Of a DNA stretch of 64,000 bases, positions 1-13,030 are shown piece by piece (position 1 is the first letter of the stretch; the number at the start of each line of letters is the position of its first letter). This DNA is from Varroa destructor (lineage: Eukaryota > Arthropoda > Arachnida > Mesostigmata > Varroidae). Under the pieces are notes generated by a model. That model was not told the origin of the DNA. It saw nothing but the letters and a program-made list of their open reading frames with translations, and searched no databases. A program made the position numbers and the translations under genes. Location: the NCBI RefSeq assembly GCF_002443255.2, contig NW_019211456.1:39315042-39379041 (forward strand). The letters are read 5' to 3'.

Positions 1-2609
1 TGTCACGCGATTCTGAGTGGTTATGTATATTCGTCAGCAAAGAAGGCAGGGGCTTGGTAGCGATGGCGCAGGAAGTGGAGGCAACAACTAGAAGACTTTG
101 CCCTAACCGAGTTGGGGGGCTATTGGACAGAGTAGCTAGCTGCCTACCTAGGCAAGCTGTAATATAGACAGCGTTCCACTGCTACAACTAACTATGGCTT
201 GCATTACTCGAAGTTGCGCACGACGACCCTTCCATCTGGCCGTCCGGCCGGTCGACCTGTCGGTTCATGCATCAAATCCACTGCTTATCGCGACGCTTGA
301 GGGCTAGATGTATAGGGGAGATGCATGGATACGACTCTGTGTATGCGCGTGTGCCTGTTTGTGCAAACAACTGTGTTCTACATGCCAACTTGTAGATGCA
401 AGTGTGCTGTCTAGGCTAGTAGCAGCTAGGAAAGATGACGACCAAAGAGTGAATAGAGGAAACTAGGAGATTGTAGGCTGACAGTATTTTAACAAGGAAG
501 AGACTGTGCATGCGTCTCTATAAACGTGGTCGAGTTAGAGCGATCGTCGTAGTGACTGGCTATCAGGCGGAAGCAACCCCACTGACGAGGTGAAAGGGTC
601 CGAAGCTGGGTACCACTGCATGCGGTGCCTTAAAGAGTGCTCTGCAAGCGCTGAAGTACAACGTCCACCTAACCCATATTAGACACCCACGTTTATTATC
701 ACCCCCCATCGGATACATGGAAAGAGCATCCGGGACAGCCATGCGCTGAGTGTACGCGTTCGAGACTTCTTCGTCATTAGTAAGAAGTCCAGCGAGCCCG
801 GTGGCATTCCACTTCTCCAGCGAAGGAAAAGCCCTGTTGGATCGGCGTTGCCTCATCTCCACCCGAAAGCTGAACATCGTACTGGCCACTTTAATCCCCT
901 TACTTGTCTATGCCCTCAGTACCACAGCCGCTTATTGATCCTTTCTGACTGACTATCGTCGTGTCTCAAGCACTCGTATAGACTAATCATATTCATAAAC
1001 ATGAGGAGGACCTATACGAACGAACGAATGGCCATTCGGTTGTTGACGCGTTCCCTGCTTTAATGCAAGATTCGCAGTTGGCACCGGGCAGTCGTGTATA
1101 GGACATCAAGATGAGGCCATTTCAAAATTGTTAGTGGCGATGGCAAGCATAAACAGGCCTTTGTCACCCCTAAATCGTCGAAGGCAAACTTAAGGGAACG
1201 TAGCCTAGAACAGTGGACAAACCCTGCAGCAAACGCGTCGCATATCGTCTAAATCCAAAAGAGTTGTGTAATTCTGAAACAAGAGACGAGAACCCGGGAA
1301 GGAGAAGGCAACTGGCGCAATTGTTGCCTACGATAAGCTAACGGGCATATTCGAGTAAAAAGCTGTCAATAGCAGAAGGGTGTCCTTTCGCACCAGCCAA
1401 TTTTCACTAATGACTCATTGCAATAGCGCGTTTTGTGGAGCCTAGGAGTCAGGCCTTTAAGTAACAGTGAGCGTATAGCACATAATGCCGGTAAAAGCAT
1501 GCAGTTCGTTGATCAGTCTGCTTTTTTTGTGGCTGACCATGGCTTGGACCATATGACCAGGGTTCATATGTAGTTATACACTTCTCCATTTTGTTATGTA
1601 GCAAATGTCAGTATTTTTGCCCGTATTACAATCCTTTGTATTCTGAGACGAAAATGTATTTAGTTTCGCTGTACTCTGTTGAAAGGACACAGTAGGCATC
1701 ACCACGAGGATATTTAGCCATACCGTTCAAAGACTATAATCGACACGACGACCTGTAACCTAAAAAAGCCAATAACAACAATAACCCGTTAAAGTACGCA
1801 TAATAACAAATTCATTTAGCCGAAACCGGTCACTATCGAAGGGTGACGTGCGTTATGTGCGACCCAACCTTAAAATATTTACCTGTGTTCTAATCTTTAT
1901 TAGAATAAGCTTGATAGAAAAGTAGCAGTTACAAGTACCTTAACCTAATCATTTTTATTTTCCTTCTCCCTGCGAAGACGTTACAAAGGTTTTGTATATA
2001 CATTTGTTTCGTCGTGAAAATCAATATCGGGGCTATCGTAGCTTTCTCGCAAATCACCCGTACCTGAAAAAAGGTCACGGTTTTTAAAAACCTACCTATA
2101 CAAGCTACATATAAAACTTCCCGGCACTATTGTGTATTGTGCAGTAAGTGCAAACGTCCACTCGGACCTGAATCGCCTATTGCCACATTCTGACTAAGCC
2201 TCGACTTTGGTGACAAGATAGGATTGTGTGAGGGTTGTATCAGGGGACACGCATTCTATGGGAACGCAGGGATGCTGACACAAATTTAGTTCCGACACAG
2301 CGACGTTTTCTGATCTCGAACAGGGCCTTCGTCGGTCTATTCACAGCCGTCCTTCTCTGTGTGCATAGAATCGTTTCTGTTCCGCAGGAAAGCAAATATC
2401 ACACTCTAACTAACATGTAGGTCGTCCATGTGTGCCCATGGACAATGTCGATGAATTACTGGCGAAGCTTGGGGCAGAGCCTCTGCTGGTGATTCTGCTA
2501 CTACCTTGGAGCTGTGGATGGCAAGTGCTCCTTGAAACGACTCAATTGGCTTGTCGGTGGCTGGCTTCTTGCAAGAAAACCAGATAAACGACAGAAAGGG
2601 GACTGAAAA
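1..2609. other. Gene-free stretch, nothing recognised
   Basis: I see no supportable gene in this stretch. A frame open on the minus strand at 563-889 overlaps an open frame on the plus strand at 750-938. Both have uncharacteristic composition, no family motif, and a length expected by chance in this sequence. The 5' half is moderately GC-balanced and the part from about 1,500 onward is AT-rich. It contains short A and T runs and no clear repeats. Confidence 0.6.
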
Positions 2610-2999
2610 CTACTGACGGGTCTCGCCGACCCTTGTCATATACCAGCTCTTTATCATATATTTTAAGACTTTGTGCAGCAATGACATTTGGTGGGTGACG
2701 GTAACGGCAAAAACTACGCCCGCTGTTGCGCAGTGCTTTACCAATCGGACGTTATCACCATACTCACTTTCGCCGCAACTCTTAGCGATTATAGGATGCC
2801 GAACCGATACTAACTTCTCTAGCGCATTGATACTGCGTATAGGCAACGGCCCGTCACGTTCCTCAGCGTCACGAAGATAATTTGTCCATAGCAACAGCAG
2901 GCTTTGAACGGCAGTGTTGACATCAGATGCCTGCAAATCTGGTCGTTTACCAAGTACTTGCTGAGGACATAATGATGATTCAATCAGGTTAAAAGAGTG
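2610..2999 (-). pseudogene. hAT-like transposase C-terminal fragment (weak)
   Basis: A frame open on the minus strand for about 130 codons contains LQASDVNTAVQ followed by LRDAEERDG. This resembles the pattern of hAT transposases of the zinc-finger-MYM-associated type, in which an LQ..xD...A motif precedes a helix with L...R. The open frame is bounded upstream by a stop at about 3,002 and ends at 2,610. There is no ATG at its start and no dimerisation domain (the usual hAT C-terminal signature) in the next few hundred bases. The likeness is to one short region only and comes from memory of the family pattern, so the call is tentative. If it is real, it is a short truncated relic of a cut-and-paste DNA transposon. 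The alternative is a chance open frame, since lengths near 110-130 codons are expected several times by chance in a window of this size. Confidence 0.28.
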
Positions 3000-5449
3000 T
3001 TAGATTTCGAGTACAAGCACGGACACAGGAACACGTGCCTACTCTCTTAAGCTAGCTTTAAAAACATTTCGCTAAAAGTAGCGTCAGGAAAAGGTAACAG
3101 ATTTTTAAACCGTGGAAACGTAAGAAAGATGTGCATCCGAATCCGTACCGAAACTAACTATCATCAAATTTGACACATTGCTCAGTGCAAGCTTATTTCG
3201 ACTGTCGCATGCAGGTGTTTTAACAAACAACAGCATGCTTGCATGCAGCAAATATTCCCAAAAAAAAAAGTGATCGATAGTGCCCGAACGTCACAATATG
3301 GGTAGAAATCAAAGGTTAAGGGCACGTAGGGTCTTATTAAATTGCTTTAAAGCTTTGTGCAATAAATTATGCAATAAGCCCGCTACTATTTATTCATTAG
3401 GCTAAGGGAAGTAAGGGAAAGGTATCGACTTTGAATGTTAAAATAAAAACTCGAAAATATCTGTTCTACAAAAAATGTTAAAGTATTCTGTTAATGAACA
3501 GATTGCCAAAACTATTGATAGAACCAGAATGTTTGTGTTTGTTCACGTTCCACTATAGGAGGGGTACCCAATCTTTATAGCAGCCCATTTTAATACTTCA
3601 AACTAATTGTCTACGGAAGGAATCTTAATTTGCAGTGATCGTATTAGCTGTTTAAAAACAGCTACTATCTGGAGTACGTTTCTACAGATTTGAAGCATCC
3701 TGGTGCTAACGAGAAAGAGCTTCAATCGTTCCCCAGTGAAAATGACTCGACCAGTTTTAGGTGAAAGGTTCAACAGCGATTATAGACAGATGTATAAGGA
3801 ACAGAATTAGCTCTGTTTGGCCACCATAGAATGACTTCCATCACTACAACCATTCAGAACGGATTAAAACCTGTTTAATGCATAAGTAAATTATATATTT
3901 CCAACCGTATTGGATTTGCGACGTAGATCTCCATAGACAGAAACGCCACCGTTATGATTATTAAATGAAAAAAGAAAAATAGTATTTCACCGCAACTGAC
4001 CTAGTCACAGTGTTAATTGATTACTAATTTTTACAAACGCATATAGCTATAGTAACAGCAGACTTCTATAGAACTAAACTTTGTTTTAACGTGAAATCAT
4101 TGCTAAAAGTATGTATCAAAAGAAATCTTTCAGACAATGATACTGCGTATAGACCTCGGAAAGCATTTTATATCCACCCTGATCAAGTCAGATTCAACAT
4201 CGACCTCAGATCTACGATGTGCAGACAGGCAGACGGATATACATACGAATACACACAGACTAGTCTTTGTTACGACATCTCGTGCACGTCACTCACCATT
4301 ATAGCAGGATAAAGGTGTGGGTGAGCAAACAAAAGACACTCAGTACTAGCTGCAGATAGCAGGGAGAAAGATAAAGAACAATGTGCTTCCAAGAACTGAT
4401 CCAGAAGAAGCGACAGCCCGAAGGCAGGCGATGCAGACCTGCTTAGTACATTTAGTGGAAGAAATAGGCTACGGGACAGGGAGCAAGGAACAGAGAAAAA
4501 GTGAAGTTCGTTGTATGGGGACATTGAAACAGAGGCGCTGAACCAGATCTGTAGCAAAGAGGCATGACGTTCACTTTGCACGGTGTTCGTGTTCGTTGAG
4601 TTGGCTGCATATAATCCTGGTTTGGGATATCCGGATAGGATTCAGGTGAATCCTTGATTCTGTCAAATAAGTTCGTGTGTCTTGTATTGGAGTTTAGAGC
4701 GATATTGATACAATACTTTTGTATGTATTTTTTTTTTGTAAAACTTGTTTGTTTATAAACTGCTACTACAAAGCTAACGATATGAAGACGACAAAAACAC
4801 GCATTAGGTGTTATCACCAAAACAGGTTCTTTTAATTCAACAGTTGCATAATAGTGTATTCTCTGTGAACGTATAACGTCATTTGTACGCTCCTTTCCTC
4901 GCTAATTTGTTCCTGTGGCCTGGCTTATTGATGGACCCACTATGCGGCATATAAGAAAGCTTTCTCGAGATTTCATGAAGAAACCAATATAATATTGCAA
5001 CTTTTTTTCGTAGTACGCCTGTCATCATTCTATCACATTATTCCACGCTGCGTTTTCTTCCAACAAAAATATTTTGACGCCAAGGCGTCATTTCTATACT
5101 ATCGAGCTTATGGAAGATAGGGCTCCTTAAATTTCGGTGTACGCTTGTTTCTGTGACCACGACCAACCAAGGCACGTTGAGTACTATGACAATAGAATTG
5201 TCAAGAAAGGAGAAATTCTTCTTCGGCTCTCTCTTATTTTCACTTTTATTTGCAAACCTCAACCCTCAATCACCACTAGCACATTACAGGGGCCCACATA
5301 AAATAGTATCGGGAAGCATCAGTCCGTTTGTGGCTTTTCAAAACTAGCTGGGATCAGCGTATGACAACAAGCGATCTAGCTGAAACAGCGCTAGCGCGTC
5401 AGTACATAAACCTATCGACTTCTTCCTCCTCATAACGCTTTCTGCTAAT
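3000..5449. other. AT-rich gene-free stretch
   Basis: Mostly AT-rich DNA with many short A/T runs and no long or convincing open frame. Small ORFs at 4,091-4,312, 4,270-4,581, 4,452-4,820, 5,038-5,262 and 5,153-5,347 overlap one another on both strands and show no family motif. I read them as chance frames. There is a short cluster of GCATGC motifs near 3,206-3,245. Confidence 0.6.
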
Positions 5450-6090
5450 AGATCGTCGCCCTGGTTACAATAAAGACGCTGTTACAGTCAAGGTCACATC
5501 GGTCAGGTCGACGATCATAGACAGCATACTTGGGGGTCGCAGGCGTATGCAGCGCAAGCTATAGCGCTAGTCTGTGGATGGCTGTGGATGCGCTGGTCTG
5601 TGGATTCGTACTTCAGGCTATGTGTGGTGTCGTTGAAAGGACGGGCTATTTGGGGACTTCCATAAAAATCAAGGGACAGAACCGGCCAAACTAGGATGTA
5701 GTGCTACAAATCAAATAAGAGTTGTAGCGGTGGCCGCGGCCGCGAAAGCTGATGTCTTCCAGGAACTTCTGAGCATGACAGGGAGTTGGAGGGGACCAAG
5801 GGTGTATCATTGGGCGAGTCTATCGGGGTCGTGCGAGTGGAACTAAACTTCCCCAATCCCCAAGCGCACTATTACCACGTCGCGGTTGCTTTCATCTAAT
5901 TGATAAAACGGGTTAGAGGGGGGGGCTTCACGTAGTGGTACCCTCGAAGCCACAGCCCAGTCACCCCGCATCCCAAAGGAGAACGAAGGCCTTCTGCCGC
6001 TCACGCAACAGCTCCTGATCACCCTGACTTTGGCGCATTCCGTTCCTTTGTTTGGATCACCCTTCGGTGAAAGGTATACACGTCGGAATC
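5450..6090. other. GC-richer segment with a CTGTGGAT mini-repeat
   Basis: This segment is clearly GC-richer than its surroundings. Three copies of CTGTGGAT sit at 5,572, 5,582 and 5,598, followed by GGCCGCGGCCGCG near 5,730 and a G8 run near 5,919. An AATAAA sits just inside the left edge, near 5,470. I considered a solo LTR or gag remnant because of the AATAAA and the abrupt composition change. I cannot find a matching second LTR, a primer-binding site I trust, or a protein motif in any frame. It is also too broken by stops to be an exon of this length. The function is unknown. Confidence 0.35.
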
Positions 6091-9000
6091 ATTGTAGAAT
6101 CATGTTATTGAATTAAAGCCTTACTGTTGCATTATCACTTGAGATAATGACTATGAAACTCAACTTTATTGTAGTAATTAGCTGTATTTTTGGTTTCAAC
6201 CGTGAAAGGAAACGTACATACAAGAATCCAGGGGCAAAAACATGAACAAACGGAGTACTTATATGCAGCGTGACTAGCGAGTGTATCATGTAGCATATTT
6301 TAGCTTATTTAGCTGCATGATTTATTACACTTATAGTACTGTAGAGTATGTCGATGCATGGTTCAGTGGGAATAAAAACGTGAACTTGTGTCAGCTAACT
6401 GTAAGTGACCAGGAGCGACTGTCTAATTTGCATCTATATGGTGACATGCGCCAAACTTCTGCAATACGTAACTGCCTAGCCGCTGCCATATGTAGAGACG
6501 TGACTTGATTTTACCGTTACATAAGTTACTTGGAAAAGAAGATAGCATTTTAAAACTATAATTAATTACGACTCAATCGGCCATTTCTGACTGTGTCTCT
6601 GACTAAATGACCACTAAACATTTTACCTATGTTTCAATACTTTCACGGCAAACGTCAAGAGCTGTATAATAATTACCTCGACGCAAAAATGATTGAAGAA
6701 GATTGCTGTTTCTATTAAAATATATTCCACTTCTATAATAGAGCGTCGTTCAATTATCTACTCTAAGCGTCAAGAGTTATTGAGTTTCTTATAATTATCT
6801 ATGCACTTCGGGCCAGTTCTTCTTCGTGAGCACAACATATGAATATGCGCGTTAGTTTTAATTGCGTTTTACATAAGATTTTAAATGTGTGATATTCTTC
6901 AGGGTCTTTTTCCGCTAAACATCAATTCTAGTGTACGTATTCCTACTTGCCTGTTACCGTTCCTGTACAGGCCTTTTGTCCTGCGACATTCATCTCAGCG
7001 GAACGTATTAGTGGGTTACGAATGTAAAATAGTGAATACTATCGTCTTTCATTGAAGGTACTGATAGAATACGTTATGAGGCGATGATATTTTTCCATGT
7101 ACATTTTTGTGTGCAAACGTAGACGTTGCCAAAAATTGTAAACTTCAGTTCCGACAATAAAATTCATATTGCATTAAATTGTTATAAATAAGATTTTATT
7201 AAATTTAAATTAAAATGCAATTTCATTAAACGAGTTATATATACCTCCTAGTTGTTAAGTTCACGTGACCAGGCGATACAGTCTAAAAATAGTCAGCGAT
7301 ATTTAGCTTATCAAATTCTGAAGATAGCCCTCGCAGCTTCAGAATACGCTCAATGGCTATTGAATTACTTTTCTCGAAATTGTTTTGCTCCTGTGCGGTC
7401 TGACAGAGATTGGATATTACAACCGGTCGATCCTCCAAATATCTCTTATGTTGTTTCGCCCATGTCGCAGCTTCACCCTCGATAAGTTAACTGACTAATT
7501 CTAGTTAAAGTTTCTACCAGAAGAAGTTACCGTGCTGTCCTTTTGGTGCCTCGAATTCTTTAACAGACATCGATAGGTATCTGGAGCGTTCTATAAATAT
7601 AGAGAAACTTTGGCCGCTTCTATTGCCGGGAACAAAGCCACAGAAGGACCCGCAGCTGCCACGGCGACTATTCAAATTACCAATCAAACATTGGCTTTAG
7701 AGCTTTGTTCTGCTTTTAATTAAACGTTCAGAAAATTATCAAGACAAGTTGTGCACAACTGTGTTGTTGTTGATAACTAGCCGAATTATCCTGCTACTGT
7801 TACTTGAGGGAGCACACTGTCTTCTTGTTAGAATCGCCGTTGTGTTTCACTCAGCCAGTCAATCAGTCATCAAACAGATTTTCAAATGCAATAAATTGAC
7901 ACGAGAGTAGATTAACCAAGTTAGTGGACAGAACTTGAAGACAACGGGCGATCGTACGGCCGGCGATTACATTGGGCGCGAAATACGAATGTGTAGCAGA
8001 CGCTATCCGTTTGTCAACAAGCTTTTCCACAGTACCTGAGAGCTGTATGAATTTATAGAGCGAATAACAAGATGCCGATCACGTCAATGTCTGTGCATCT
8101 TGCTTTTTTGTCGTGTTTGTAATCTTGTGGGATCACTAACCTTGTCTAAGTAATCACCTTCGTTTATTTATTATAGACGTTTCTAGTATAAAGGGCTAAT
8201 ATTTTGTTATAATATAGTTATCTTAACTGTTATTATAGCCCATTGTTATGCCGTTGGAGTCAGGCAATTAAGTGTTTTTTTTTTTAAAGTTATATGCTGT
8301 ATGTGTTAATAAATTCAAACTGCGAAGTAGCCGAGACGAGGTCGATCCTAAAATACTTGTTCCCTGATCAGAAATTGCATTAGTTACTTCAACAGAAAAT
8401 TCGTTCTAGATGATATAATTGAAAGTTTAGGGTATTCTAAACTGGATGCAAAAATCACTGATTTACTAATATTAAAGTGGAGCCAGATAAATAGTGTATT
8501 GACTGACATATCGGGAGACGATGCAAACGTTTTTTTTTTTTTTTTTTTTTCATAAATAGTTTGGAACCTACCCTCAATTTGAGTTTACATCAATGAAATA
8601 AATGTTTATCAAGCTCGCCTTCTCATCTGAATGTCTTTTATACAGGAAACTCATTGTAATGTAAATAGTTTTGGTAAATTGTCTAAATGAAATTAGACGT
8701 AGCAATGTTATTTTGTTAGTATCTCTTCTATTGATAGTACAGCTTTCCACATAAACGTGTAGAAAACATGTTGAAAGGACACGGCAGCTTCGATTTCATA
8801 GCACGAGTGGGTACATCTTTTCCTGGTATGACCAAATCAAATCAATACATTATAAAACATGTCATGAGAAAAGTTATAGCCATATGAAGGACGACAGATT
8901 GTGCAAAATCAGCTCGCATCATCGGCCGAGATCGTCTGGTGTAATCTCGTTGTCTAAAGAAGACGTTGGAGTACGTGCTCTTCACCATTTCAGCAAACTC

Positions 9001-12000
9001 CTTAAACCGAGCAGACGGCCAAATTAGTCGAAAACCAAAAATTTACTCTGTAACGCTGAAACGAAATTTCTATGAGATATTGTCGGACAGAGTCGGTTCC
9101 AAGGAGCTTACGATGTGGTACATTATGAGCTTGGATCTACAACTAAAATCCAGACAGACAAGCAAATATATTCGTGGTTTCTTAACCAAAACCGACAATA
9201 ACCATATGTCAAAGCTAAAATGGCGGCCGCGCAATGTACAAGTGAATGCAACCCGTTCATGATGTTGAGCGGCTTGAATCCCTAAACGCAACACAACACA
9301 GATAACAGTTTTCGTTCGACGATGCTAGTGGAAAAATCCTCCTATCTCCCATTCCTTCACTTCCTGGATATGAACCATTATAACTGAACGTGGGATCCAT
9401 ACACTGACTTTATGGAAAAGCGCAGGGAGATTTTTTAATTTCAGCCTCTGTTTCATTATACTGTAAACAGAAACCCATACTGTGCACTTCGCACTATTGT
9501 GGATTGACTACTAGGAACTTCCAGTACACGCCAGCCGCAGGAAACGCGAGAGAGTTATCTTTAACAGATCCACTAGACTATGAGGGGAACGAAGACTATC
9601 TCGACCAGTGGGAGAAGAGGACACAGGGGAGACAGGCTGAGATCTACGCATGTGTAGAACATCCATATATAGCTCCTATACTGACTTGTGGGTCGCATGT
9701 AAAAAGAAGGGGCTGCGAAGGGTGGGGTAGATGCGTAGCTACATGTTCAAACCATGTGCCACTGGCGTAAGTTTTTCCTCTGCTCCTGTAGACAGCATCG
9801 GAGTGACGTTCAAGCTTCTTAAAACGCGCGTACGACAGATACCACGAACTCCTTTCGACGTACTTTCGGCAGACAACGCTGCTGCTGTACATGTTCAAAT
9901 ATTAACCGATTGATACGAAGAAAAGATAGTTTCTAAATCTGAACAGTCTAGAATGTCCCTCGATATTCGGTAAGGACGTTTCTTCCGAGAAGGAGATCGC
10001 GGTATGCTGTCTTCGGCATTTTCAGGGGAGAATTATTGGCGCTTTCACCGGAACGACGTCTGCATAGCGGTAAGGAAGCGCCCAGCGTTGTAAGCTTGCG
10101 AACTCCGATCACAGCATTCCTCGGACAACACCACCTTCAAGAAATACAACATTTAGTTTACGGTGGTGCGGAATTGCCCTATCAAAACAATTCTTTGAAG
10201 TGACGGCGACAGAATAAGTTGAAGATCGCCTAACAGCATTAAACTTATGATGGGCCCATAATAAAAGAGCATCGTCATCTGTTATTGCATTGGCGACTTA
10301 AATTTAACTTTGATTGCCATGTGTCCAGTATGTTGTATCGTAACTCGCCCTTGAATAAACGTGTCAGGGATTGTTTAGACCGTAATAAGGACATCAGCGT
10401 GTTAGTCAGCGGACAAAAGTCGAGCCTGATCTGTGTGCGCTCTTGCTGTTGATACTGTGTTACACGTCATCAATAATGCATATGTAATGCGAGGACGACG
10501 GTTTAATCGGAACCCTGATGGTCATACTCAGTCGTCTAGATACCGTGCCTGTTTTGCATGTTCTAGTCCTTATTCTAGATGCTTGTTATTAGGATCAAGC
10601 CAGCATCATGGTTCTCATTCTCTTTATGCTACCTAATAAATGCCACCAGGTTGAATGAGGATCGCTGTCAATTATACGGATGAGTCTTTCTGTTTCTTCT
10701 TTATCAAGGAGGTTATAATGGAAGAATATTTTATGGGTTTTGTAGAGGTGTTGATAGATTTTATTGTTATACTTATCGTCTGAGCGTATAAAAGCTATAT
10801 GCATTTACCTTAAACCATGATCAAATGATAATTCGGTAACGGTAAAAAAAGAACGATAAGTCATAGTATTCGAAAACAGTTTTTTTTTTTTTTATAAAAA
10901 ATTGGTTCTTGGTGTAATCGAGAGCAGAGTCCATTAATGGGCCATTATCCAGCTAGAAGGTAATTTTATGCAAAAAAGTTTTTGGTGCTGCTAAATATTT
11001 GCCGGCACAAGACTTTCATTAATTACTAATAAAGGTGCTAACTTTGTTTTGTTTCTAAATATGTACCTTATGTACAAATGCGTCTATGTATAGACACGTT
11101 TATTTGGTTGATGACCATAATAATAATAACAACAGCAACAGACGGTAAGCAGCCTTCGACGTTAATTCAATTCCAAGTTGGCCACCAATTGTTTCTGGCT
11201 CTATTTTATCTAAAGCAATGTTAGAACGCAAGCTCTATATTATTGCCCGATTTAATCCAAGCGTTTGAACTGACAACTTGTTCAGTTTTGTACTTGAGTG
11301 GGCCAGGAAAGCCGGCAGCCGATCTGACCTGAGAAGGCACTCCTGTCCAGGTAAATAGTGCAGACAGACGTGGGGGACGGCGGCTAGTATACGTCCGCGA
11401 TGGACTGAAACTGGACGAGAGTCTGTCTGACAGACTAACTGCATCTGCAACTTTCTCTCCTTTAGCAGTTGCGGGCATACAGTTACCATTGTTGGCTCGT
11501 TATCTACTTGTCCGCCTTGTTACAAGTTTTTTTTTTGCATTTCCAACTAGCGTCAGGAAACGTTTTCTTTCTTTCGTTCCCCAGGAAGACCCGAAACCGG
11601 TACATGAAATGCGTTCTGTAATGGGCCCTTACGTTTGGCTTAGAAGCAGGCGGAAATCAAAATAGATGTGTTACGTCTTTATAGCATAATGGGACGCGCG
11701 ATTGGTTAGCGCCCAGTATCGATGTAGATGATACGAATTTCATTGATCCACTTTCGTATTTTAAAATCTATAGCTTATTCAGTTTCGATCTATAAATTAA
11801 AAAGTGTTTTAGAGGTACTTGTCGTACAAACAATGACATTCGCCCACCCGTCAGACTAAGTAGAGATCCGTCACCTTCCTGCTCGCCGCCAACTGCTAAA
11901 CTTTTAAAACTGCGAATCCCTTATGAATAACTAATTGAAACAGAATTGTAAGGCACATCAGAGAATGTGTGAGTGGAGGTATAGGAACAGCTGAAGTGCG

Positions 12001-12626
12001 AAAATAATGACAAAACAATGCAATACAATACAGGTAGATATGCTCAACGATGTACAGCCTTCACAGCAGTAACTCACACACTTCACAGCTCCTCATGACT
12101 GGAGGACTAGGAAGGGGTCACTTATCAGTTTGAGCAATTTTCTTCAGAACAGCGGAGCTTTAAGGAATTGTCTAGATACAAGGTGCTCTCTTGCCTTCTA
12201 TCCTTGTAGCGTTTTTACCAAGAATGAACGGAGCGGACCCTTATGCGAAGCTGAGCGGTGTCGTCGCTTGAAAACGCCGGCGGTCCTAATAAGAATCGAC
12301 GGTTTATTGTGGAACATTAATGCATATGAGACATAGCTGAGGCAGTGGGACTGCTACAGATGTTGACTATATCAGGACGGACTGACGGATCGGTTAGGGC
12401 GGCGAACGCATCTTACAATCCATCACGCCAAGTGCTTCCACGATGCTCTCGTATAGAGTGAGGGATTACAGCCGTACTAACCAGCCAGCCAGCGGTTGAA
12501 GCGAAGGCATAATAGAATCTTGGATAGGTTCTGCGCGAAATCAGCATTGTGTTCCTTCCCGCTGGTGTCATATAGGTCGATTTACCTATTCGTAATGGAA
12601 GAACTAGGAAGGATTCGATCTGGAAT
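6091..12626. other. AT-rich gene-free stretch with T-runs
   Basis: A long AT-rich stretch. Uninterrupted T runs lie at 8,530-8,550 (21 T) and 10,880-10,893 (14 T). They could be tails of minus-strand retroposed sequences, but no recognisable body lies next to them. ORFs of 60-100 codons (for example 8,966-9,262, 9,504-9,770 and 10,595-10,804) show no family motif. The subsegment 9,500-10,100 is somewhat GC-richer. I see no gene. Confidence 0.55.
8530..8550. repeat. Poly(T) run
   Basis: A 21-base uninterrupted T run. On the minus strand it would be a poly(A) tail, with the preceding sequence at about 8,551-8,620. That flank has one imperfect B-box-like string (GGTTCCAAAC) but no A box at the right distance, so I do not call a SINE. 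Confidence 0.8.
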
Positions 12627-13030
12627 CTATGGAAAGGCCCTACTCGAAACCTTTGCAATTAGATCATCGAGGACTCTTTGTTCATCTCCTTCCTGTACGT
12701 ATTCTAGCCAACCCCTGACAATATTCGCAATTTGTGAGTGCTCATTGCTGCCAGCGCCTCCGCCATCTGTCTGCTGCACTAGAGGAGTTCTACGGGATTC
12801 CAATGCCATATTCCCATCGCGACTCTCTGCTTTAAACCTCAAGTGTCTGAGGTACAATGGCATCGTCCTTTTTTACCTTTTCTAGATCTTTAGACCTGTG
12901 TTCCTCTTGTCGATCTCTACCACCCCGTTTTCACATTCTAATGCCATCGCCGATCGCAGCTTTTTCGGCGGCATCCGAAAAAAATTCGAAACAGATTGAT
13001 TTGAAAGCGGATTTCTTCTATCACTGTGCA
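12627..13030 (-). other. Two adjoining hydrophilic open frames, unrecognised
   Basis: On the minus strand a frame spanning about 12,994-12,846 encodes a charged, Lys/Glu/Arg-rich peptide. A second frame, 12,863-12,627, continues with a similarly hydrophilic, acidic peptide (for example RGWLEYVQEGDEQRVLDDL). The composition is more protein-like than most open frames in the window. The two frames would need a frameshift to join. I tested a tiny intron using GTAAAA and a downstream CAG, but the phases do not match. It could be a decayed ORF1/gag-type protein or chance. No family was recognised. Confidence 0.15.

Noticed and set aside
5160..5520. AATAAA-containing segment considered as a solo LTR
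   Set aside because: No second copy, no clear TG...CA ends and no convincing primer-binding site could be found by reading.
1678..8781. The 14-mer TGTTGAAAGGACAC shared between about 1,678 and 8,768
   Set aside because: A few shared 14-mers are expected by chance in 64 kb, and the flanking bases do not align.
12846..12896. Possible 50-bp intron joining the two hydrophilic frames on the minus strand
   Set aside because: The donor and acceptor strings exist, but the reading phases do not match after joining.
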